Assembly (NCBI GenBank): GCA_947463065.1 | Contig: CANHSF010000006.1 | Span: 1-39,757, forward strand | Direction: 5' to 3' | Source of the DNA: Flavobacteriales bacterium | Lineage (GTDB): Bacteria > Bacteroidota > Bacteroidia > Flavobacteriales_D > Sanyastnellaceae | DNA length: 39,757 nucleotides | Shown here: in pieces, positions 8,409-19,000 of the stretch | How positions within the stretch are numbered: the first letter of the stretch is position 1 | How the letters are laid out: each line of letters opens with the position of its first letter | Position numbers and translations under genes: made by a program | Notes under the pieces: model-generated | What the model was told of the DNA's origin: nothing | Seen by the model: only the letters and a program-made list of their open reading frames with translations | The model's database searches: none

Positions 8409-9152
8409 ATGAGCGGATTATTTTCACATATCGGAAGGTACAGCATCTTATTGGGGCAAGTCTTCACCCGGCCTGCCAAAGCTTCTGAATACCGCCGTTT
8501 GATCGTGGATGAATTGGACAAAATCGGTCTGCAATCCTTGGGTATTGTGGCGCTACTCTCTTTTTTTATGGGCGCCGTAGTCACCATCCAAACTGCAGCC
8601 AATATCGATAGCGGTTGGATTCCCAAATGGACCATCGGATTTACAACCCGTCAAACCATGATTTTGGAATTTTCAAGTACCATTGTCTGCCTGATTCTAT
8701 CGGGCAAAGTGGGTGGCAACATCTCCTCCGAAATTGGTACCATGCGCATTACCGAGCAAATCGATGCCATGGACGTGATGGGCGTGAACTCTGCCAGTGT
8801 CTTGATTTTACCCAAAATAATCGCGGCCATTTTCATTTTCCCCTTTATGGTTATCGGCTCTATGTTTTTGGGTATTTGCGCCGGTGCTATCGTGGGTACG
8901 GGTCAGGGTGTGATTTCGCTCACGGATTATATTTATGGTCTGCAATATTACTTTGAGCCCTATCAGGTGAGTTATACGCTGATTAAAACGGTGGTATTTG
9001 CTTTCATCATCACCAGCATCAGTTCGTACCACGGTTATTTCACCAAGGGTGGCGCGCGCGAGGTGGGCCAAAGCAGCACCAAGGCAGTCGTGTATTCCAT
9101 GGTGTTTATCTTATTGTCGAATTATATTTTAACCCAGTTGTTGCTCCTTTGA
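8409..9152 (+). CDS. mlaE: MlaE-type ABC transporter permease
   Basis: This 247-residue inner-membrane protein has the MlaE/YrbE layout of an N-terminal amphipathic segment and five or so membrane helices. The family block SSEIGTMRITEQIDAMDVMG (about residues 107-126) is the coupling-helix region contacting the ATPase. MlaE-type permeases move phospholipids between the inner and outer membranes as part of MCE systems. The stop codon overlaps the TTG start of the ATPase gene by four bases, so the pair is translationally coupled. No MCE-domain (MlaD-like) gene follows; in this genome it must be elsewhere. Confidence 0.93.
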   Translation: MSGLFSHIGRYSILLGQVFTRPAKASEYRRLIVDELDKIGLQSLGIVALLSFFMGAVVTIQTAANIDSGWIPKWTIGFTTRQTMILEFSSTIVCLILSGKVGGNISSEIGTMRITEQIDAMDVMGVNSASVLILPKIIAAIFIFPFMVIGSMFLGICAGAIVGTGQGVISLTDYIYGLQYYFEPYQVSYTLIKTVVFAFIITSISSYHGYFTKGGAREVGQSSTKAVVYSMVFILLSNYILTQLLLL

Positions 9153-9916
9153 TCGAGGTAAAAAACATATCAAAAAGTTTTGATGGCAACACGGTTTTGC
9201 ACGATGTCACCACAGAGTTTCTGCCCGGTAAAGTCAACTTTATCATCGGTCGAAGCGGCTCCAGAAAATCGGTGCTGACCAAGTGCATTGTTGGCTTGAA
9301 CGAGGTGGACAAAGGAGAAATCTTTTTCGATGGACGCAATTTTACTTCACTCAACAAATGGGACCGAAGGAGCATTCGGCAAGAGATGGGCATGTTGTTC
9401 CAAGGAGCTGCGCTCTTTGATAGCATGACGGTGGAGGAAAATGTGATGTATCCGCTGCGCATGTTTAGCAAAATGACCAAAGCTGAATTGCAGAAAAGGG
9501 TCGATGAATGCCTGGAGCGCGTCAACTTGTCGGGAAAAAACAAATTGTACCCCAGCGAGATCAGCGGAGGTATGCAAAAGCGAACGGGCATTGCTCGGGC
9601 CATTGCCATGAATCCCAAATACTTGTTTTGCGACGAGCCCAACAGCGGCCTCGATCCTCAAACGGCCATCGTTATTGATAATCTCATCAAGGAAATTACC
9701 GTCGACTACAACATCACTACCGTGGTGGTCAGCCACGATATGGCCAGTGTCATCGAAATCGGTGACCTGATCAACTTCATCTACCAAGGTAACCTCTGGT
9801 GGCGAGGAAATCCCGCCAGCATTCTCAATAGCGACAATAAGGAAGTCACCGAATTTGTTTTTCCATCTGCATTTATGCAAGAAATTCGCGATGCATTGCG
9901 CCAGGGGCATAAATGA
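9149..9916 (+). CDS. mlaF: MlaF-type ABC transporter ATPase with altered Walker A
   Basis: This 255-residue ATPase partners with the MlaE-like permease. It carries the MlaF-type block MGMLFQGAALFDSMTVEENV (Q-loop, about residues 81-100), the signature EISGGMQKR, Walker B YLFCDEPNSGLD and an H-loop VVSHDM. The start is TTG at 9149, overlapping the mlaE stop as TTGA. The oddity is the Walker A motif IIGRSGSRKS: the last glycine before Lys is Arg (codon AGA at 9263-9265), one base from the usual GGA. Arg at that position of the P-loop would be expected to hinder nucleotide binding, so the change is either functional, compensated or a sequencing error. A hairpin terminator follows. Confidence 0.92.
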   Translation: MIEVKNISKSFDGNTVLHDVTTEFLPGKVNFIIGRSGSRKSVLTKCIVGLNEVDKGEIFFDGRNFTSLNKWDRRSIRQEMGMLFQGAALFDSMTVEENVMYPLRMFSKMTKAELQKRVDECLERVNLSGKNKLYPSEISGGMQKRTGIARAIAMNPKYLFCDEPNSGLDPQTAIVIDNLIKEITVDYNITTVVVSHDMASVIEIGDLINFIYQGNLWWRGNPASILNSDNKEVTEFVFPSAFMQEIRDALRQGHK

Positions 9917-9973
9917 CACAATCTTAATTGCACGCTCGGGTGTTGAAATCTTAAAAAAGTCTTGATCAATGTC

Positions 9974-9994
9974 ACTGCCTTTTGAGGCAGTTTT
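9974..9994 (+). terminator. Rho-independent-type terminator after mlaF
   Basis: ACTGCC (9974-9979), a six-base loop and GGCAGT (9986-9991) form a perfect six-base-pair stem, followed by TTTG. It lies 57 bases after the mlaF stop and before the giant adhesin gene, separating the two transcription units. Confidence 0.6.
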
Positions 9995-10071
9995 GTTGGT
10001 GCCCTAGGCAAGCCAAATCATTTGATGCGGCACGCCTCAGCCAACTCTACGATCATTAATTGGACTATACA

Positions 10072-13000
10072 ATGATACCAAGCCTTCGTGTTCTTATTCT
10101 TTTGGTCACTTCGTTTCTATTTGTGCATCACGTGCACGCTCAGTTGACCTTTACGCCCAGCAACAACTACATTCTCGACACCATTTGCCAGGGCCAGAGT
10201 ATTGATCATTGTTTCAACGTCACCAGCGCTGGAACTTCGCACAGCATCATCAACTTCGTCAACAACGACGGCACAATTGTGATCGCTCCAGTGTCCAATC
10301 CTTTTCAACGATGCTTCAGATATACAGCGCCTTTTGGATTTACTGGCGCCGATGCAGTGACCTTCACGTTGCAGAATAACTTGGGGCAAACGGGCACCTG
10401 CACCGTTACGATTTTCGTTGCCAACCCCAGCACACCTATTAATGCAGGGCCTGATCAACAACTCTGCGCCCCCACTTCTTCGTCCATTATGTCCACCACA
10501 TTGACCGCGATCGCTCCTGATCCGTTGGCCGATGGGTATTGGACCAAACTCACCGGTCCGGGTGTGATTTCAGGTGGATTTGATTCGCCAGCCATCGCAG
10601 GAGTGGACGATGATGGCGGTCCCACTGTGACCATCACGGGGCTTACCTTGGGGCAACACATTTACATCTACCGACAGCGTTATCCATGTGCCAATAATCT
10701 TGATTTGGTCACCATCAATGTCTACAACGGCAGTCCGCCGGTTGCCGATGCCAATATTTGTTTCCCGTCGCCACTCAACCACGCCGAAGACACAATCACG
10801 CTATGCGGCAGCAATTCGTACACCCTATGCGCCAACAATCCCGGTACGGCTGCTACGGGAACGTGGACCATTTTCTGCGGTTCGGGCAGCATTGCCAATA
10901 TCAACAATGCCTCGGCTACGATCAATAACTTGGGTATCGGTTGCAACTGCTTGGAATGGAATATTGGCAATGGTCCGTGTCCGGGTGGTGAAACCAAAGA
11001 CACCTTGACCATTTGCACTTATCCCACTGTTCAACCTGCTGTTTTGGGTGCCGATCTTGTGCGCTGTCTGGGTTCGTTTGCCAATGTAACGCTCTCCGGG
11101 AATACCCCGTCGGGTGCCAATACGGGTTTGTGGACATATGTGAGTGGTCCAGTTCCCATCAATATTGTGTCGCCCAACGCGGCAAATACGGTGACTACGG
11201 GATACACCGTGCCCGGGGTGTATTGCTTCAATTGGACCATTACCAGCGGACCGTGTGGAAGCAGTACCGATCAAATTTGTGTCTTGGTGCATGATCCCAA
11301 TACCCCCATTAATGCGGGACCGGATCAGACCATTTGTTTGCCGAGCAACGCCACCACAATGGCTGCCACTCCCTTGACTGGACCGGCCACCGGCACCTGG
11401 ACTGTCGTGCCTGGATTCGGCACAGGTTCTTTTGGCAATGCCAATTCACCCACCACTACCGTGACCGGCTTAAGCACAGGCATCAACCGATTCCGTTGGA
11501 CCGTGAGCAACGGAAGTTGTGCCAACAACGGAGCGAGTGACTTGATGGATATCTTGGTATATCCCGCTGCCCAACCCACCCCCAATGCAGGGGTTGATCA
11601 GTATTTGTGTTTTACAGGAACGCCCATGTCAACTTCGGTAACGGGTACTGCGCCAATAGCCCCAGGTACTGGGCTATGGACCATTTCACCATCGGCACCC
11701 ATCACTCCTTCGCCGTCTGCCTCTACCATTTCGGTCAGTGGACTTACACCCGGCGAATACACCTTGACTTGGACATTGAACAATGGTTCGTGCAGCCCAA
11801 GTGTAAGCGATCAAATGAAAATTTTTGTGTACAACAATACCGTTACAACCACCAATGCTGGACTCGATGTGAATTTGTGTACGCCTACCAATAGCGCCAA
11901 TATGGCCGCAACTCCCGCAGTTACTCCAGCTATCGGCACTTGGTCTGTAGTGCAGGGCGGCGGAACGTTCATCAGTCCAAATAGCCCTACGTCTGAAGTT
12001 ATTGCCATTCCGGTCGGCATTAATCGTTACCGTTGGACCATCAACACCATAGCCAATGCATGCGGTAGTTACTTTGATGAAGTCGTGGTCAATGTATTCG
12101 ACAATACGGCTACCACGGCCAATGCTGGGCCAGATCAAGAGTTTTGTAATTCCGGTGGATCGGTCAATGCCGTCATGGGGGCCAATGCGCCTGTCTCTCC
12201 AGCTACTGGTTCATGGAGCGGCTCACCATCTGTGTTGCCCGCCAATAGCAATGTAGGCGCAGTATCAGGTCTTCCTGTGGGGACCAATGTGTATACTTGG
12301 ACCATCAACAACGGTGCATGCGGATCATCCAGTGACAACGTGTCGCTGTTGGTTTATGGCCCTGGACAAACTGCTGCCAATGCAGGTGCAGATCAAGAAT
12401 TGTGTAGCAATAACCCAACGGCGGTTTTATCGGCCAACGCATTGGTGAATCCTGCAACAGGTCTTTGGCAAATTGTAAGTGGCGGCGGAACGCTGACCAC
12501 CCCCAACGCATCAAGCACCACCCTCACCGGCATTCCGGTTGGAATTACCACGTTGACGTGGACCATTGATAATGGACCTTGCGTTACTCCATCTGTATTG
12601 GTGGATACGGTGCGTATATTTATGTATAGCGTTGCGCAAACGCCTGCCAATGCAGGTTTAGACATCAACGAGTGCAGTACATCGGGCACCATCGCACTCA
12701 ACGGCAATAGCATCATTTTCCCTGCTGTTGGAACATGGACGGTAACACCGGCTGGTCCTGTTTTCGTTAATGCAAACGACCCGCAAACGACGGTGAGCAA
12801 TCTTACCCCGGGCACAACCTATACATTTACATGGACCATTGATAACGGTAATTTGTGTGGAACAACCAGCGATCAGGTGGTGGTCAATTACTACAACAAT
12901 GCGCAGTCCATTGCAAATGCTGGTCCCGACCAAGAACTTTGTACGCCAACCGCATCGACTGTTTTGGCGGCCAATGTCCCCGATAGCCCAGCAACAGGGA

Positions 13001-16000
13001 TATGGTCTGTTATCAGCGGACCCAATTCGCCCGTTTTCGGCGATGTAATTTCTCCAACGTCATCTTTGAGTAATCTTATCGTCGGCACGTACATCTTGAG
13101 ATGGACCACCAACAATGGCCCTTGTAACCCATCCATTACATTTGATGAAGTGTCCATATTTGTGTTTCCAAATGGAGGCAACGTGGCCACTGCTGGTGCT
13201 GACCAAGAAGTGTGTGAGCCAGTGAGTTCGGTGACACTTACGGGCAATGTATTGATAGGACCAGCAACAGGCACATGGTCGCAAGTATCAGGACCCAATG
13301 CGGCATTGATCAATAATCCGAATTTGAATCAAGTCACAGCTTCGAGTTTGATTGTTGGCTGCTATGTTTTCCGCTGGACGGTAGACAACGGCTCTTGCGC
13401 GGGCGCCATTACTTCCGACGATGTTCAGATTTGTGTGTTCGATGATAGCAACTTGATAGCGAATGCAGGGCCAGATCAAACGCTTTGCACCCCTGCCACG
13501 AGTACGACCTTAGCAGGCAGCGCGGTAATTTCACCTGCAATAGGTACATGGACTTTGGTAAGCGGCCCAAATACTCCTGTGTTCAGCGTCAATCAAAACA
13601 ACACGGCCATCAGCAATCTTATCGTAGGGACATATGTCATGCGGTGGACGGTGGACAACGGCCCCTGCTTCAATGGGCTGACCACCGATGAAATGACCAT
13701 TGAGGTCTTTAATTCTGCGGCTGCTGTGGCCAATGCGGGTATCGATCAGGAGATCTGTTCGCCGAATTCGCAAGTGGTGATGTCGGCCAATGCTGCCGTC
13801 TCTCCTGCTGTTGGAACTTGGACCCCAGTAATTGGTTCGGGTTCCATCGATGCGGTGAATGCCCCCAATACCGCAATTACGAACATCTTTGTAGGAACGA
13901 GCTGTTTTCAATGGACCATCGACAATGGCGGTTGTGGCAGCGGAACAACCTTCGATCAAGTGTGTATCGATGCATTTGGCAATCAACCTCCGGCCGATGC
14001 AGGCGTGGATCAAGATCTGTGCACGCCGCAATCAACAACGGCGTTGGAAGGAAATGCATTAATCGCTCCCGCTACTGGGCAGTGGACACAGATTTCTGGT
14101 CCGAATACCGTGACCTTTGCCAACGATGCAGACCCCTTGACCGATGTTTCTGGACTCACCAATGTGGGTTGTTATGTTTTTGAATGGACTATTTCCAACG
14201 GGGTGTGCGCCGATCCTATCACACGCGACACTGTTCAGGTTTGTGTGTTCAACAGCGGTTTTGACCCCGCTGACGCGGGTCTTGACCAAGAATTGTGCTC
14301 GCCTACTTCGACTACCGTTTTTGCCGCAACTGCCGCTGAGCCTCCTGGCCAAGGAACATGGACCGCCGATCCTGCAAACCCTTCCATAGCTACTATTGCC
14401 AACATCAATGATCCCAATAGCGCTGTTTCCAATCTCTCGGTTGGGGTATATACCTTTTATTGGGCTTTGAATTACGCTGCATGCGGTAGCGAAGATGACG
14501 CCGTTACCATTACGGTTTACAACAGCAATCAAACGGCTGCTGATGCTGGTGATGATGTGAGCCTATGCACACCTACGAGTTCGCAGGTTCTCGCGGCCAA
14601 TGCAATTCTACCTCCCGCCATAGGCACGTGGTCTACTCCCAATGGCGGTGTAGCATTCATCGATGCCAACGATCCCAATACAACGGTATTCAACCTCATT
14701 CAAGGCGTTGACACACTCATTTGGACCATTGATAACGGCTCTTGTTTGAGCCCCGAATTGTCGGTGGATACCATGTTGATTTTCCTCAATGATGTCAATC
14801 AACCTCTTGCCGATGCTGCACTCGATCAAGATTTTTGTACACCAACATCCACAGCGGTTTTGTTAGGCAGTGCGGTGATTTACCCCGGAACTGGTGTTTG
14901 GACATCAGTGGGTTCGGCTACTGTGGATAATCCCAATAGCAACACAACGGGTGTGAGCAATTTGGTGGTTGGTACAAATACGTTCTGCTATGAAGTGGAG
15001 AATGGAGCTTGTGTGCCGCCTTCGTCGCAAGATTGCGTTGATATCTTCATCAACGATGCCGATCAACTGCCTGCCAATGCAGGTCCCGATCAAGAGTTGT
15101 GCAGTAATCTTACAGATTGCGCAACGCTTGCAGGAAATGGTTTAATCTTTCCCGCAGTTGGCACTTGGACTGTGCTTGGCGGTCCGTCGCCATTGACATT
15201 TGCCAATGCCAATGATCCCACCACACAAGTCTGTGGATTGATGCCAGGAGTATATACTTTGGAATGGTGCATTGACAATGGATCGTGCGGTCCCATCACC
15301 TGCGATCAAATGACCATTACGGTATTTGACGATAGCGCTGAGCCCTCATCGGTGGGCGCAGACATTGAATTGTGTTCGCCCACATCCTCTCAAGTCATGA
15401 ATGCCAATGCGGTGCCGCTTCCCGGTTTTGGAGTATGGAGCGTAGTCAGCGGTGCGGGTGTTATATCTGCCGACGATGTGGATAATCCAGAGGCCTTGAT
15501 TACCGATATTCCAATCGGGATCAACGCATTTAGCTGGTGCATTTCCAACGGTGTATGTCCCGATGCCAACTCGTGCGACACACTGCTGGTGACCATTTAC
15601 GATGAAAATGCATTGCCCGCTGATGCCGGTGATGATCAGGATTGGTGCGAACCCACCTCGTGCGTAACAATGACGGCTGCTGTACCTACTTATCCAGCCG
15701 TTGGTACTTGGACAAGCCTCTCGGTGGGACCAACTGTTTCTGACCCGAATGATCCTTCGGCTGAAATGTGCAACCTGGGTGTTGGGGAATACTATTTCCT
15801 TTGGTCAGTGTACAATGGTCCATGCGACAACAGTGTCACCACTGATTTGGTGCGCATTCGAATTTTTGAAGAGAATCAACCTGCGGCCGATGCCGGTCCG
15901 GATTTCAATATTTGCACGCCGCAGTCGGTGGTAGATATGGTGGCAAACAGCCCCATTTTCCCAGCTACAGCTTCTTGGAATGCTTTGCCGGGAGGCAACG

Positions 16001-19000
16001 GAAACATTGCCGGTATTTCCAATCCCAATGCACAGATTACAGGTCTGTTGCCCGGCGAAAGTTGTTTTGTCTGGACCATCGACAATGGTCCATGCCTTCC
16101 ATCTATCACGTCGGATGAGGTGTGCATTCATGTGTTTGATGCGAATTTGCCTGAGGCCAATGCAGGAGAAGATATTTTCTTGTGCGCACCTGCAGGTGGT
16201 GCTTTCCTCAATGGATTTTTGACAGGTTCTGACTTGGGCGATGATCTGGCAACGGGTTTGTGGGAACAGGTCAGTGGCCCCAATACGGCGGTAATTTTGA
16301 GTCCTACCGAGAGCAACACGGTGTTGAATGGATTGACCATCGGAGATTATGTGTTTCGTTGGACCGTGGACAATGGAAGTTGTGGAACAACATCGGATGA
16401 GGTGGTGCTGCACGTCAACAATTCCAATGCGCCTCCTGCAGAAGCGGGCGAGGACGCTTACTATTGCACACCCGAGGATTGCCATGCGCTGAATGCCAAT
16501 GTTCCTGAGAACAATTCATTCGGCTATTGGAGCACATTGCCCGGAACGTCAGCATGTTTTACAGACATCAATAACCCAGGTTCGCAGGTGTGCTGCCTCA
16601 ATCCCGGTCAAACCATCTTCTTTTGGAATATCGACAACGGAGCGTGCGGACAAACCGTGGATGTGGTATCGGTCTTTATCTATTTTGAATTTAATCCCGA
16701 TGCCAATGCTGGTGTGGATCAAGAGATTTGTTTGCCGGCCACAGAGGTCACAATGAATGCCGAAGTGCCTCTGTTTCCTGCCCTTGGTGATTGGCAAGCC
16801 ATAGATGCTTGCGGCACCATTGGTGACTTGAATAGTCCAACATCGCTCATTTCCAATTTGTGTTTGGGAACGCATTGCTTTGTTTGGCGCGTTGACAATG
16901 GGCCATGCCCCAATGGAATCACCACCGATACCATGTGCGTGCGCGTATTTGATCCTTCTCCATCTGTTGATGCTGGCTTGGACTTGGATATCTGTACGCC
17001 GCAGAATTCGGTAGTGATGAACGCGAGCCAACCCAATGATCCCAATGTAGGAACATGGTATCTCATCAGTGGTGGAGGCACCATTGTGAACGCCAATGAT
17101 CCTGCTACTGAAATCACCGATCTCCCCGTGGGCATCAATTGCTTCCGCTGGGAGTACGACAATGGCCCGTGCGACATTGGTCTGCCTGCCGATGAATTGT
17201 GCATTGCGGTGTATCCCAATGATCATCCTGCGGCCGATGCAGGCGATGATGTCGAAATGTGCTTCCCCATCAACGATACTGTTCTAACAGCCAATACACC
17301 TATTGTTCCTGCTGTTGGATTCTGGACATTGATTCAGGGCAGTGGCACCATTGAGTCGGTCAACAACCCCACCACGGCTCTGACCGATATGGCGGTGGGC
17401 GACAATCTTTTGGTGTGGACCATTCTCAACGGCCCTTGCGAAAATGGCGTATTGACCGATACGGTCTTGGTGAAGGTGTTTCCCGAAAATCCACAAATTG
17501 CGAATGCCGGTTTGGATCAGTTCTTATGCACCCCGGAAAATCAAGTGTTGATGACTGCGACTGCACCAGTGGCACCGAGTTATGGTTTTTGGGAGGTGGT
17601 GTCTTTGGGCGGATTGCTCTTGGACTCGACCAATGCCACCGCGGAAGTCAGCTTCCTCGCTGTGGGCGAACACATTCTCCAGTGGCATGTGTACAATGGA
17701 CCATGTGATCCCGAAAGCGTTGACCCGATTACCATTTTGGTCAACGACAGCACGGCAGCACCCGCCGACGCCGGCCCGGATCAAATGCTGTGTGCACCGG
17801 ACAATGTGGTCACGATGGCTGCAAACGATCCCACATTCCCAGGATTTGGATATTGGACGCTGGGCAGTCACCCCGGCGATCCAGAAATTTTAACGGTGAA
17901 TAGTCCGACCTCGGAAATATTCGGATTGGAGATTGGAATTACAGAATTGATTTGGAATTTGGACAATGGAGCTTGTGGCATTACACAAGATACGGTGATC
18001 ATTATGGTCAACGATCCGCTTTCGCCTTTGGCCAGTGTGGACGAAGACCAGTTCTTGTGCGACATTCCAGCCAATGGATGTGTCGACCTGATTGGTTCGC
18101 AACCTTCCTTCCCCGCCTTTGGTTGGTGGGAACAAATTGCCGGTGACAATGTCGCCGATATTGCCGACACCTCTGCTTTTGGTACTTCGGCATGTGGACT
18201 TGCACTCAACGAATCGGCTTTTGTATGGAACGTTGCCAATGGCGCATGCAATGCTTTGTCTTCCGATACCATTTGGTTCTACATTTATGACAGTGCCATA
18301 GCAGGTGCCAATGCAGGCGCCGATACGGCTTTCTGTGGTGAGCAATCGATCTTCCAAACTTCAGGAAGTCAACTTACCGGAACGGTAACGGGATTGGCTT
18401 CGGGATTGTGGTTGCCCGTGGATGATGCGCCACCAATCGACAGCCAAGAGGATATGCCCGATGCCATTGTACTCAACTTGCCCGTGGGCGTGCATTGCTA
18501 TACGTGGAATGTAGACAATGGCGCATGCGGTGTCTCTTCCGATGAAATGTGCATCAGTATCTTCGATGATGGACTTGTACCTGCCAACGCGGGCCAAGAC
18601 ATGGATTTCTGCTCTTCGGATTTTGTGGAGTTTGCCCTCAATGGAACTCTGCCTGTCGCTCCGGCAACGAGCTCGTGGTCTGTGATCGAAGGACCTGCCG
18701 CTCTGCAGAATCCCAATCAATTTGATGCGACTGTATTGTCGCTGGGTGCGATTCAAACGGAGTTGGTGGATGTGATCAGCGTTTTACAATACACCGTGGA
18801 CAATGGCATTTGTGGCGTGACGTCGGATACGCTCTTGCTTGTGCTCAAGGATTGTGAGACGATTAAAGTCCCCGATGCCTTCTCGCCCAATGACGATGGC
18901 ACCAACGACGCGTTGGTGATTCCAAACATCGAATACTATCCACAGAATAGTATGAAGATTTTTAACCGTTGGGGCAATTTGGTGTACGAAGCAGCGCCGT

